A stretch of DNA of 64,000 nucleotides from Subtercola boreus (GTDB lineage Bacteria; Actinomycetota; Actinomycetes; Actinomycetales; Microbacteriaceae): assembly GCF_003399635.1 (NCBI RefSeq), contig NZ_NBXB01000045.1, positions 1 to 64,000 on the forward strand, read 5' to 3'. Shown here piece by piece: positions 27,650-36,567 of this stretch. The notes beneath the pieces were generated by a model, which was not told the origin of the DNA, made no database searches, and saw only the letters and a list, made by a program, of their open reading frames with translations. The position numbers and the translations under genes were made by a program. Each line of letters begins with the position of its first letter. Position 1 is the stretch's first letter.

Positions 27650-28582
27650 ATGAGCGTCATCATCAGCGGTCTACTCAGCGGTGGACTCTATGCCACCATC
27701 GGGTTAGGGCTCGCCCTGGTCTTCGGGGTAATGCGTCTGGTCAACCTGGCACACGGGGAGTTCATCGTGCTGGGCGCATACGCGGCCTCGTTGTTCATCA
27801 CCTGGTTAGGCGTCGACCCGTTTGTTTCATTGATCATCGTCGTCCCGTTGATGGCGCTCGTGACCTACCCTCTGCAACGTTTCCTCCTCACCGGGCTGCT
27901 GCGCAAAGGCCTCGAATCGCCCCTGGTGGCTACCTTTGGACTGTCCCTGGTCATCACCGCCGTCCTCACCGCCCTCTTCGGTGGGGACGCCCGGTCCCTG
28001 AACGCTCCCTACGCCTCAGCGGGAATTGACCTGCTCGGTACAAGGGTTCGCGTCATCGACGTGGTGGGACTACTCATCGGCGTCGTGCTCGTTGTCGGCA
28101 CCCACCTACTGATGTCCCGATCTCGTTGGGGGGCGGCGCTTCGGGCCGCATCCGCGGACCCGATTACCGCTGGCACCATGGGAATAAACGTGAACGTTGT
28201 CTACGCTCTGACCTTCGCCGCGTCGGCCGCTATCGCCGCCGTAGGAGGGGTCCTCGTCGGCGTCGCCTACTCCTTCAGTCCCACCGCCGGATCCAACTAC
28301 ATGCTGATCGGGTTCACTGTCGTCGTGCTCGGCGGCACCGGCAGCGTCCTTGGCGTGCTCTGGGGCGGTCTCGCCCTCGGCGTCGTGCAAAGCGTCGGCA
28401 GCGCAGTCTTCGGCGGCCAATACCGCGACTTCGTCATCTACGCCGCGTTCATCATCATTCTCGCCCTGAAGCCCGCGATCGACACCGCACGCGACCGCGG
28501 TCTCTTCGCCCGCAAAAGATACACCCCAGGCGCATCAGCGGCAACACCGCAAACGACCTCGACGGCGGTACCCACATCATGA
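27650..28582 (+). CDS. Branched-chain-type ABC permease (LivH type)
   Basis: The 310-residue membrane protein has LivH features: MSVIISGLLSGGLYATIG at the N terminus, the Asn-His segment MRLVNLAHGEFIVLG, and the ATPase-docking loop RAASADPITAGTMGINV. ATG 27650 follows an AGAGGAAGG box; the frame is open further upstream but starts inside livK. It overlaps LivM by ATGA, giving coupled translation and a 1:1 permease pair. Confidence 0.92.
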   Translation: MSVIISGLLSGGLYATIGLGLALVFGVMRLVNLAHGEFIVLGAYAASLFITWLGVDPFVSLIIVVPLMALVTYPLQRFLLTGLLRKGLESPLVATFGLSLVITAVLTALFGGDARSLNAPYASAGIDLLGTRVRVIDVVGLLIGVVLVVGTHLLMSRSRWGAALRAASADPITAGTMGINVNVVYALTFAASAAIAAVGGVLVGVAYSFSPTAGSNYMLIGFTVVVLGGTGSVLGVLWGGLALGVVQSVGSAVFGGQYRDFVIYAAFIIILALKPAIDTARDRGLFARKRYTPGASAATPQTTSTAVPTS

Positions 28583-29616
28583 AAACCGCGCTCCTCAGCA
28601 GCGGCCGACGCGCCTCCGCCGTTCGCTCGCTGATCCTCCTCGCCGTTCTCCTCGTGTTCCTCGCCGCCTTCGGTCCCGCGATCGGCCGATACCAGATGAG
28701 TCTGGTGACAACGCTGCTGGCTTACGTCGCTGCGGCCACCGCGTGGAATATCATCGGCGGTATCGGCGGCCAGTTCTCGCTCGCCAGCTCAGCATTCATC
28801 GGTGTGGGCTCATACGTCACCATCATGATGCTCCGCGGCACCGGCCTACCGCTCTGGTCGTGCCTGGCGACAGCTGCTGTTGGTGGCGCTCTGTTCGCCG
28901 CGCTGACCGGCGTGGTTCTGTTCCGGCTACGCGGCTTCTACTTCACCATCGGTACCCTCGCTGTGGCGCTTGCCGCACTGACGTGGATGACAACCTTTGC
29001 ATTCACTGGGGCAACCACCGGTATCAGCGCCCCTCTGGCGCTTATCCCCAGCGGCGCCGCTCTCTACCAGATGGCTCTTGTCGTCGCCGGCGTCGCCACA
29101 GCCGTTGGGATCGTCGTGTTCTACAGCCCATTCGGCCTACGGCTGATGGCTGTCCGCGACGATGAAGACGTCGCCGACAGCCTAGGCATCTCCCCGTTCC
29201 GATCCAAAATGGTCGCGATGACCCTTTCTGGCGCGTTCATCGGCCTCGCAGGAGGCGTATTTGCATTGCAGAAAGCGAGCATCGAACCGTTCTCCGCGTT
29301 CAGCCTCGACTGGTCAATCACCATCGTCGTGATGGTTGTCGTCGGCGGTATCGGCACCGTCTGGGGGCCAACCATCGGAGCCATCGTCATCTACTACGGA
29401 ATCACCGTGCAACTCCAATCCGTTCCCGCGGTCAGCTCCGTCATCTCCGGCATCCTCATGATCCTCGTCATCAAGTTCCTGCCCCACGGTATCGTCGGCG
29501 GCGCGCACAACGCCTTCGCCAGCCTCACCCGGCGCCGCAACACCCCACCAAAACCCCCGCTAACACCTCGCGAGAACGAACTCGTCCACCCACAAACGTC
29601 TGGGCTGGAAGCATGA
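28579..29616 (+). CDS. Branched-chain-type ABC permease (LivM type)
   Basis: The 345-residue membrane protein is the second channel subunit. It shows AATAWNIIGGIGGQFSLASS, the docking loop VRDDEDVADSLGISPFRSKM and VVGGIGTVWGPTIGA, all LivM signatures. It starts in an ATGA overlap with LivH and ends in an ATGA overlap with the Dabb gene, so four consecutive genes are translationally linked. Confidence 0.92.
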   Translation: MKTALLSSGRRASAVRSLILLAVLLVFLAAFGPAIGRYQMSLVTTLLAYVAAATAWNIIGGIGGQFSLASSAFIGVGSYVTIMMLRGTGLPLWSCLATAAVGGALFAALTGVVLFRLRGFYFTIGTLAVALAALTWMTTFAFTGATTGISAPLALIPSGAALYQMALVVAGVATAVGIVVFYSPFGLRLMAVRDDEDVADSLGISPFRSKMVAMTLSGAFIGLAGGVFALQKASIEPFSAFSLDWSITIVVMVVVGGIGTVWGPTIGAIVIYYGITVQLQSVPAVSSVISGILMILVIKFLPHGIVGGAHNAFASLTRRRNTPPKPPLTPRENELVHPQTSGLEA

Positions 29617-29912
29617 TCGCGCACCTGGTGACCTTCCGCTTTAGAGACGGCGTCACCGACCAGTCCGTCAGCGGGCTCACCAAAGACCTGGAAGCAATGG
29701 CCGCGAACATGCCGTTTCTCAACGAGTACTCCTGCGGGCCCAACCTACGGCTCCGCGCCAATGGCGTCGACTTTGGTGTCCTCGCCATCGTTCAAGACGC
29801 CGCCGCGCTTGACCGGTACCTAGACTCCCCAGACCATCACTCCGTTCTGGACCGATGGGCCGACGAACTCTTCGAGACACGACAATCAGTGCAACTCTTC
29901 GTCGGTGCTTAG
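29613..29912 (+). CDS. Dabb-family (stress-responsive A/B barrel) protein
   Basis: The 99-residue protein matches the dimeric alpha+beta barrel (Dabb) family: MIAHLVTFRFRDGV, then ALDRYLDSPDHHSVLDRW. Members bind or cyclise small aromatic and polyketide-like compounds, but many have no known activity. Being translationally coupled to LivM inside a catabolic operon, it may act as an accessory isomerase, lactonase or ligand-binding protein for a ring intermediate (inference). Confidence 0.8.
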   Translation: MIAHLVTFRFRDGVTDQSVSGLTKDLEAMAANMPFLNEYSCGPNLRLRANGVDFGVLAIVQDAAALDRYLDSPDHHSVLDRWADELFETRQSVQLFVGA

Positions 29913-30085
29913 CCGAACGAGAACGTTCTCTACCAGAAACCGCCACGATGCCAGCTCACCGCCCTCCACTTACGCACCACAGGAAGTGCCGACGGTCAGC
30001 GGACTAACAGCAACAACATCCGTCTCACTCCCCCGCCGATCGACCTCAACAGCGAAAATCACCAGCACGTCACGAAAGGACAATC

Positions 30086-30967
30086 ATGACCGGCACCGGT
30101 TCAATCTCGGAAATCGGCTACGTCTCCCTACAAGCACGCGACCTCGGCGCCGTCGCCCGCAACGCGACCGAACTCCTCGGCCTCACCGAGGTCGAAATCG
30201 GTGGAGGCAAAGCGACCTTCGCCGCCCAGCCCGGGCGGCGGGAGATCGTCTACACGCAAAGCAACGAAGACGCCCTCGACCATGTCGGCCTTGTGGCGTC
30301 AAACCGCGACGAGCTCGCCGCCATCAGAGACAAAGTGCAACGGGCCGGCTACGCCATCATCTCGGAACACCCGCTCGAAAGTCATATCGAAGAAGGTTTC
30401 GCCTTCGTTGGACCGGAGGGATTCAGCTGGCAGGTGTACACCGAACCCGCCTCGTACAGCATGGTAAAAAATGGCGGCTATGGACCCGACCGTTTCGGCC
30501 ACGTCAACATCCAAGCCATCGACACCCTCGCTCAACGCGACTTCCTTGCCGACGTGTTCGGCTTCCGGGTTTCCGATCGCATCGGTCACGACGCCGCCTT
30601 CTTCATGCGCTGCAACAACGACCATCACGGCGTCGCCGTGTTCAAATCCACCAGACCCGCCCTGCATCATCACGCCTGGCAAACCCAGAGCATCGTTGAC
30701 CTCGGCCGTCTCGGCGACCGACTTGCCCGTCGAGGGGCACGCCTGGCATGGGGCCCCGTACGCCACGGGGCCGGAGACAACATTGCCGCCTACTATGTCG
30801 AACCCACGGGAGCAGTCATCGAGCTTTACACCGACCTTGAGATGATTTTCGATCCTGAGCGGCAGATCCGACAGTGGTCAGAAGACGACTCCTACTGGAT
30901 CAACCAATGGGACGGCCAGGTGCCCGCAGGAATCCTTGACCACGGTGTGCCCCCTATTGGCCGCTGA
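30086..30967 (+). CDS. Extradiol (catechol 2,3-dioxygenase-like) VOC dioxygenase
   Basis: The 293-residue protein has the two-module VOC fold of type I extradiol dioxygenases. The iron ligands are seen at the expected spacing: His139 (FGHVNI), a His in the HHHAW cluster (residues 194-196) and Glu246 (AVIELYTD). It would cleave the ring next to the diol made by the flavin hydroxylase, giving a semialdehyde or acid for the FAH-family hydrolase. A GAAAGGAC box lies before the ATG. The 173 bp gap upstream holds no gene that I can recognise. Confidence 0.88.
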   Translation: MTGTGSISEIGYVSLQARDLGAVARNATELLGLTEVEIGGGKATFAAQPGRREIVYTQSNEDALDHVGLVASNRDELAAIRDKVQRAGYAIISEHPLESHIEEGFAFVGPEGFSWQVYTEPASYSMVKNGGYGPDRFGHVNIQAIDTLAQRDFLADVFGFRVSDRIGHDAAFFMRCNNDHHGVAVFKSTRPALHHHAWQTQSIVDLGRLGDRLARRGARLAWGPVRHGAGDNIAAYYVEPTGAVIELYTDLEMIFDPERQIRQWSEDDSYWINQWDGQVPAGILDHGVPPIGR

Positions 30968-31130
30968 ACTACGGGGTGCTGCTTGAGGGCGCCCAGATCG
31001 TGGGTACTAGGCGGGCTGGTCATGGTACTGGGCGGGCCGCTAAAGCTGGGGCGGTGCGGCCACCTGCTCGAACTGCTCGACATTCCAGCCTATCCAACGC
31101 CCCACGATCACCTAACGAAAGGCAACAAGA

Positions 31131-31529
31131 ATGACTGATCAACGCATGACCTGGAAAGAGATGGTGGACTTCTCGGAGTCACACGATCTGCTGGCGAAAA
31201 AGCTGTACGTGGTGTCGTCGAAGCCGACCAACGGACTCGGCCCGATTTCTGCAGTCCTCGACGAACACGTGAAATTCCAGACCAAGCTTGAGGTTGACGG
31301 CATCATGTTCGCCGCCGGACCCCTCGCGAGCGAAGACCTTCAGGAATGGCTCGGCGAGGGGCTCTTCATGTATCGCGCCGGCTCGATGGATGAGGCGGTG
31401 AAAATCGCCGAATCAGACCCGATGCACTCAAGCGGAGCGCGCACCTTCACCGTACGCGAATGGCTGCTCAACGAAGGCACGTACACCGTGCAAGTGTTCT
31501 ACTCGGCTGGTCGGCCCAAGATCACCTGA
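31131..31529 (+). CDS. YciI-like protein
   Basis: The 132-residue protein has the YciI ferredoxin-like fold: KKLYVVSSKPTNGLGPI, LDEHVKFQTKLEVDGIMFAAGPL, then AVKIAESDPMHSSGARTFTV with the conserved Asp-Pro and His pairs. One characterised member dechlorinates chlorohydroxyhydroquinone, but most have unknown activity. An AAAGGCAAC box lies before the ATG. It is probably the last gene of the catabolic operon. Downstream (31530-31809) nothing is recognised. Confidence 0.75.
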   Translation: MTDQRMTWKEMVDFSESHDLLAKKLYVVSSKPTNGLGPISAVLDEHVKFQTKLEVDGIMFAAGPLASEDLQEWLGEGLFMYRAGSMDEAVKIAESDPMHSSGARTFTVREWLLNEGTYTVQVFYSAGRPKIT

Positions 31530-31809
31530 AAGACTGCAACTTCACCTTCTAATCCCCGCTTACGACGCTTGGTCACTTGGGTCGCGACTGCAGAGTAACC
31601 CAGACCGCGTACTTCTTTCCGGATTGGAGTACGCCAGTGGGCCGCTCGGCAGAGGGCTGTCGCCGGGGGCCGGATAGGCAGAAGCCTTGTTGACCTGGAG
31701 TTTCATCTTTTCGACTTCGTCACATGAGCGACCGCGAGCTGGCAACGTCGCAGTGCGGGGCTGTCATAGATGAACTCTTCGAGTGCGGTTCCTAAGCGCC
31801 ATCGTGGGT

Positions 31810-32607
31810 TTAGCTGACGCGGGTGTTGGCGATGCCCCCGTCGATGTCAAGTACGGTACCGTGCGCGTAGCGGGCCTCGTCCGAGACGAGGAACCGCACG
31901 GCGAAGGCGATGTCGACGGGCCGCACCGGTGTACCGGCGACGGTTCCCGCGGCCATAACGGCCAGTTGCTCGGCGTCCGCGGCGTTGCCGGGAGTGGCGG
32001 TCGCGCCGGGTGCCACGGTGTTGACGTTCACCCCACGCGGCCCGAACTCTGCGGCCCAGGTGCGGGTCATCTGCTCGATGGCAGCCTTCGACGCGGTGTA
32101 GGCGGCGCCGGCGGGGATTCCGACCCGCGACATCCACGACCCGATGTTCACGATCGCTCCGGAGCCGCGTTCGGCCATAGCCGGTGCGAGCTCGGCCACG
32201 AGAACGTGAGGTGCGCGGATGTTCGTCGCAAGAACGGCATCGAGGTCTGCGTCGCCGAGCATCGACGTCGGAAGCACGGGATAGATCCCAGCGTTGTTGA
32301 TCAAGATGTCGACTCTGCCCCCGAGTGCCTCGGTCGCGGTGCGGGCGAACTCGCGGAGATCGTCGTACGAGCCGGATAGGTCGGCGGGTACCGCGTGGGC
32401 GGTTCCGCCGGCGGCGGTGATCGTGTCGACGACGCTCTGGGCTCGTGCGGTATTGCGGCCGCTGACCACGACTGCGGCGCCGGAGGCGGCGAGCACGCGG
32501 GCGATCGCTTCGCCGATGCCGCTGGACGATCCGGTGACGATCGCGGTGCGACCGGCCAGGCGGCGGTCTGAGATGAGGGACTGGAGGACTTGTTCGTTGG
32601 ACTTCAT
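31810..32607 (-). CDS. Short-chain dehydrogenase/reductase
   Basis: The 265-residue classical SDR shows the cofactor loop TGSSSGIGEAIA, NNAGIYP, and the Ser/Tyr/Lys triad in NIGSWMSRVG and YTASK. The Arg in VVSGRNTAR favours NADP(H). The substrate is unknown. It is divergent from a TetR gene with two palindromes between them, one of which covers this gene's start codon, so it is probably controlled by that regulator. Confidence 0.9.
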   Translation of the reverse strand: MKSNEQVLQSLISDRRLAGRTAIVTGSSSGIGEAIARVLAASGAAVVVSGRNTARAQSVVDTITAAGGTAHAVPADLSGSYDDLREFARTATEALGGRVDILINNAGIYPVLPTSMLGDADLDAVLATNIRAPHVLVAELAPAMAERGSGAIVNIGSWMSRVGIPAGAAYTASKAAIEQMTRTWAAEFGPRGVNVNTVAPGATATPGNAADAEQLAVMAAGTVAGTPVRPVDIAFAVRFLVSDEARYAHGTVLDIDGGIANTRVS

Positions 32608-32642
32608 GGTCCAGTTGTAGCAGGGGTGGACTCAATAGTCCA
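32598..32642. promoter_or_regulatory. Paired TetR-type operators
   Basis: Two 16-base inverted repeats lie 29 bp apart: TGGACTTCATGGTCCA (32598-32613) and TGGACTCAATAGTCCA (32627-32642). The consensus is TGGACY-N4-RGTCCA. The first covers the SDR ATG (32605-32607). The second lies 20 bp before the TetR start. A TetR regulator would thus block both genes. Confidence 0.8.
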
Positions 32643-32661
32643 GTGACGTATGATCAGTGCC

Positions 32662-33294
32662 ATGGACGAGTCGAAGATCACCGAGCGGGGTCGACGCACC
32701 CGCCAGCGGATCGTCGAGGCCACCGGCGAGCAGATCCTCGCCTCCGGCATCGGCGGGACGACGCTTGACCAGGTACGCGCGGCGACCCTGACCAGCAAGA
32801 GCCAGTTGTTCCACTACTTCCCAGGAGGCAAGGCAGAACTCGTTCGCGAGGTCGCCCAATGGGAGGGCCGACAGCTCTTCGAGGCGCAGGAGCCGTACAT
32901 CCGCGACCTCCGCTCATGGGAATCGTGGGAGCAGTGGCGTGCCGCGCTCATCAATTACTACATCAGCCGGGGCCGCTGGGCGTGCCCCATCGGCTCCCTC
33001 GCCACGCAGGCCGCAATGTCCGACCCCGAACTGGAGCAGATCATCGCTGATGGCCTGCGCACCTGGCGCGAAACGCTCGCTGACGGCGTGCGCAGAATGC
33101 GCGACGCTGGCCTGATAGCCCCGGCTGCCGATCCACTCAAGGTTGCGACGGTCATCCTCGCCGCGATTCAGGGCGGCCTGGTGCTCAGCCAGCCGGAGAG
33201 ATCCGCCTGGCCGCTCGAAGCGGCACTAGACAGCGCTCTCGGCCCCCTGCACGGGGCATCTCTGACGAACGCGGTTGTAAACAGCATGCCGTAA
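32662..33294 (+). CDS. TetR-family transcriptional regulator
   Basis: The 210-residue protein has a TetR HTH (RIVEATGEQILASGIGGTTL, then TLTSKSQLFHYFPGGKAELV) and a C-terminal domain with GRWACPIGSLATQA, typical of the TetR branch next to SDR or NmrA-type oxidoreductases. ATG 32662 is preferred over 32650 because the longer start lies inside the operator region. It should bind the two palindromes at 32598-32642 and control the divergent SDR and itself. Confidence 0.9.
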   Translation: MDESKITERGRRTRQRIVEATGEQILASGIGGTTLDQVRAATLTSKSQLFHYFPGGKAELVREVAQWEGRQLFEAQEPYIRDLRSWESWEQWRAALINYYISRGRWACPIGSLATQAAMSDPELEQIIADGLRTWRETLADGVRRMRDAGLIAPAADPLKVATVILAAIQGGLVLSQPERSAWPLEAALDSALGPLHGASLTNAVVNSMP

Positions 33295-33465
33295 AGCACC
33301 CACCGGCCTGTCTATATATACAAACGCGGTGGTGAGTAATTTTCGTGGAGTTGATCGTTGCATCGCGACGATCATTGATCGATTATGGCGACCCGATTAT
33401 TTCCCCTCCGACAGCCTCGAGGCGCGGTCGGTGTGGGGCACTTCTTTCGCGACTGACATCTCCAT

Positions 33466-33789
33466 GTGGAGCCCGGCGGAGTCAAGACGGAGATGTCCGG
33501 GCACGGCATCGAACGCGCCAAGGAATCCGCAGACCAAATGGCCCCGGCTCAGCGCGACGTCTACGGCGATCTGATGCAGGCCATCATCAACGAGGCCACT
33601 TCTTTCACGAAATCCGGCGTCATCGCTGGAGCGCACGCCGCCGCCCTCGTCTCGGTTATTCAGAGCGTCACCGACGCCACGGGTCGGGCCATCCTCGACG
33701 GCAGCCCCCGCAAGGAAGCAGCCGCGCTAATGAGGGACGACTCGACCGTTTCCCTCGACCACCTGGCACAGATTTTCTGTAGCACCTGA
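33466..33789 (+). pseudogene. SDR C-terminal relic
   Basis: The frame from GTG 33466 starts abruptly at VEPGGVKTEMSGHG, which is the post-active-site strand of SDRs (VEPGGVxTxM). It continues to a normal-looking C terminus. The whole Rossmann half and the Tyr/Lys pair are absent and an in-frame TGA lies just upstream. This is the remaining third of a degraded oxidoreductase gene. Confidence 0.65.
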
Positions 33790-33842
33790 CATCTTGGATC
33801 TCTCTGCCCGGCACACCCCACCTCACTCGATGGAGAACAATC

Positions 33843-33923
33843 ATGATCGATCCCACCCAGCCCGGCTGGGTACTCCGCTTCTCCGCGAAACCGGGCGAGG
33901 GCGGAGAACTCTTTGCCCTCTAG
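33843..33923 (+). pseudogene. Truncated antibiotic-biosynthesis-monooxygenase-like relic
   Basis: An ATG with a fitting start gives 26 residues (MIDPTQPGWVLRFSAKPGEG then GELFAL) ending at TAG 33921. The sequence resembles the first strand and helix of small ABM-fold monooxygenases. No frame continues it convincingly, so it is probably a decayed gene. Confidence 0.4.
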
Positions 33924-34059
33924 TTCGGAGGTTGCCGTCGAACATGACTAGCGACTCGGTAGGGCTAGCCGTTTGGCGTTTCTTACGACCCGGGCGCACA
34001 CGTAATTTATGCCCAGTACGAGAGAGAGCACGCCGGACTCCGTGATTAGCGAATAGCGA

Positions 34060-34195
34060 TTAGCTGCGTTCGTGTTCTGTGCGCCGGGCCAGGGCAGCAA
34101 TGATCGGAGGCTGGCCCGTGATGAATGACGCGGCATCGCTGGTGAGGAAAGCGACGGGCGCTGCGACCTCGCCCGGGCGACTGAGCCGGCTGTAC
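34060..34195 (-). pseudogene. SDR C-terminal relic on the minus strand
   Basis: Reading leftwards from about 34195 the translation is RPGEVAAPVAFLTSDAASFI then TGQPPIIAAL and a TAA at 34060-34062. PGEVAxxVAFLxSDxASFITGQ is the classical end of an SDR. No ORF extends it upstream, so it is a fragment, opposite in direction to the neighbouring relics. Confidence 0.6.
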
Positions 34196-34251
34196 AGTCA
34201 CACACGACGATGGAACACGGGAAACCCTGCAGGACGGGCAATCCTGCGACA

Positions 34252-34444
34252 TGATCTTCACCGTGCCTGCGTTGGACGCTCGACTGTCAAGCGTCGTCGA
34301 GCTCCTTCCAGGAGATGTGATCTTCACCGGGACTCCCGAGGGAGTCAGTCATGGCCGCACCCACGCGTGTACGTGCGGCCTGGAGATACCCTCGTCATCG
34401 AAATCGAGGCTCTAGGAACCATGACCCAACGATTCGTCTCGCGG
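34252..34444 (+). pseudogene. FAH-family C-terminal relic
   Basis: The translation ELLPGDVIFTGTPEGVSHG, followed after a frame change near 34360 by VRPGDTLVIEIEALGTMTQR and a stop, is the C terminus of an FAH-family hydrolase (compare FTGTPSGVG in the intact gene at 21407-22249). The catalytic N-terminal part is missing. Confidence 0.65.
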
Positions 34445-34665
34445 TGAGGGCGATGCGAGACGTCTTCGGGCCTGCCTTAGTCTCTCGCGGGTGCGGGTCG
34501 CTTCGGAGTTCGGCATCGTCAGGACTATTTTTTCGACAACGCAGCTTTCGCCTGGCCGCGTAAGGCACCTGATACGTTGTCAGAACTCGTTCCTCGTGAG
34601 AACTGTTCACACGGCAGCCGTTCATCGAGTCCGACGGGAGCATCAGTGCAATCGGAGGCTCACAA

Positions 34666-36567
34666 GTGCCCGTCAGGATTTCTGCATCGCGCGTCGCGTC
34701 CTCAAAGACGGCTATTGCTGACCATGCCCTGTTATCGGATCGGCATTCCGCTGCTCTTGTCGACGGGCATGGACGAGTTGTATGGATGTGTCTACCTCGC
34801 TTCGACAGCGATTCCGTCTTTGGCGCTCTCCTCGACGACGACGCCGGCCACTGGTCGATCAACCCGGCGGAACCGTGGACGTCGTCGCGGCGCTATCTTG
34901 AAGGCACGATGGTACTGGAGACCACCTTCACTACCACCCGGGGAGCCGTCACCCTGACCGATGCCTTGGACCTCGGAGAACGCACAGGCCCCCACGACTT
35001 GGGGCATCACGCCCCCCACACGCTCTTGCGATCCGTTACCTGTGTTCGCGGCACGGTCACCGTCATCTCAACCTGCAAACCTCGACCGGAATACGGCCTC
35101 GTGGTGCCTGTGTTCCTGGCCGACCGGCACGGCGCCAACGCATCGGGTGGGGCTGGCGGACTCTCTGTGTCCACCCCCGCAGCAGGTTCGCACCACAACG
35201 GAATCATGCAGGTCACAGTCACGCTCAATGAGGGCCAGAGCTGCCAGTTCGCCGCTCAACTGTCCCGCTTCGGCGACAGGCTCAGCCCCACCCTCCGCCA
35301 ACAAGACATCATCGCGCAGCTGCGCCGGACGATGGAAGGCTGGCTGGAATGGTCGGCTGTGCACGGGACCTATACCGGCCCATGGAAAGAGCTAGTACAC
35401 CATTCAGGTCGCGTGCTGCATGCCCTCACTTATCAACCCACCGGGGCGGTCATCGCCGCGCCAACGACGTCACTTCCCGAGGAGGTGGGTGGCCAACGCA
35501 ACTGGGACTACCGCTATTCGTGGGTCCGAGACGCAAGCTTCACTATGCAGGCTCTGTGGATCGCTGCATGCCCGGACGAAGCGCAAGATTTCTTTACCTT
35601 CATGGAAACGGCAGCCGCGTACTCCCGCACCGATACCCCAATGCAAATTATGTTCGGTATTGGCGGTGAACACGACCTCTCAGAACGCACCCTCCCTCAT
35701 CTTTCCGGATGGCGCGATAGCAGCCCCGTCCGAGTTGGCAATGACGCCTGGGGGCAACCACAGCTGGACGTCTATGGGGAGCTCTTGGATGCCGCATTTC
35801 TGCTCCGAGAGCAGATAACGCCCCTCAGACCGGCTACCCGTAACTTCTTGGTCGCCTTAGCAAACGCGGCTTCGGAGCAGTGGCGCAAACCCGACAACGG
35901 CATCTGGGAGATTCGTGGGCAACCGCGACACTTCCTTTATTCAAAACTGATGTGCTGGGTTGCCCTTGACCGTGCACTGCGTATGAGCGACGAGCTTCTC
36001 GCAGAGGACAGAAAACCTGTTTGGGCCCAGAACGCGAAGGACATCCGCGACGCGATTCTGCGTGACGGCTGGAATGCAGAGGTCGGCGCTTTCACCCAAT
36101 CTTTTGGCTCCGCACAGCTCGACGCGGCCGCGTTGATGATTCCTCTGGTCGGATTCCTACCCTCTACCGACTCGCGAGTCCTCTCAACCCTTGAGGTCAT
36201 CAGCCGCGACCTCACCGATGCCAGTGGCTTAGTCCTCCGCTATAGGACCAACGCGGAGATCGAGGGTGTTCCCGGAGACGAAGGAACATTCTTGTTGTGC
36301 AGTTTCTGGCTCGTACAAGCTTTCGCCGAGACCGATCAACTCGACCGCGCGCGCGACCTGTTCGTCACCGCCACCTCTTATGCCAACGATGTTGGTCTAC
36401 TCGCCGAAGAGGTTGATTCGCGCACTGGCGAACAGATCGGCAACTTTCCTCAAGCGTTCAGTCATATCGGCCTCGTCAATGCCGCCTGGGCGATAGACCA
36501 GGCCGAGAAGCGTAGAACGGGTACCCACCCGTCGGCCACTCGCGGCACCACAGGAGGAGCCTCATGA
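34666..36567 (+). CDS. Glycoside hydrolase family 15 protein (glucoamylase/trehalase type)
   Basis: The roughly 630-residue protein has the bacterial GH15 layout: an N-terminal beta-sandwich (about 10-225; DHALLSDRHSAALVDGHGRV) and an (alpha/alpha)6 barrel. The barrel has QRNWDYRYSWVRDASFTMQA, the general acid in NGIWEIRG (Glu415), and the catalytic-base region near GEQIGNFPQAFSH. No signal peptide is present, which suits cytosolic trehalase or maltosyl-oligosaccharide activity. It starts at GTG 34666. The C-terminal 20 residues are Thr/Gly-rich. It overlaps the DUF427 gene by ATGA. Confidence 0.9.
   Translation: MPVRISASRVASSKTAIADHALLSDRHSAALVDGHGRVVWMCLPRFDSDSVFGALLDDDAGHWSINPAEPWTSSRRYLEGTMVLETTFTTTRGAVTLTDALDLGERTGPHDLGHHAPHTLLRSVTCVRGTVTVISTCKPRPEYGLVVPVFLADRHGANASGGAGGLSVSTPAAGSHHNGIMQVTVTLNEGQSCQFAAQLSRFGDRLSPTLRQQDIIAQLRRTMEGWLEWSAVHGTYTGPWKELVHHSGRVLHALTYQPTGAVIAAPTTSLPEEVGGQRNWDYRYSWVRDASFTMQALWIAACPDEAQDFFTFMETAAAYSRTDTPMQIMFGIGGEHDLSERTLPHLSGWRDSSPVRVGNDAWGQPQLDVYGELLDAAFLLREQITPLRPATRNFLVALANAASEQWRKPDNGIWEIRGQPRHFLYSKLMCWVALDRALRMSDELLAEDRKPVWAQNAKDIRDAILRDGWNAEVGAFTQSFGSAQLDAAALMIPLVGFLPSTDSRVLSTLEVISRDLTDASGLVLRYRTNAEIEGVPGDEGTFLLCSFWLVQAFAETDQLDRARDLFVTATSYANDVGLLAEEVDSRTGEQIGNFPQAFSHIGLVNAAWAIDQAEKRRTGTHPSATRGTTGGAS

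Noticed and set aside
31000-31060. Two copies of GTACT(A/G)GGCGGGC
   Set aside because: Short and 20 bp apart with no further structure; too little to call a repeat element or operator.
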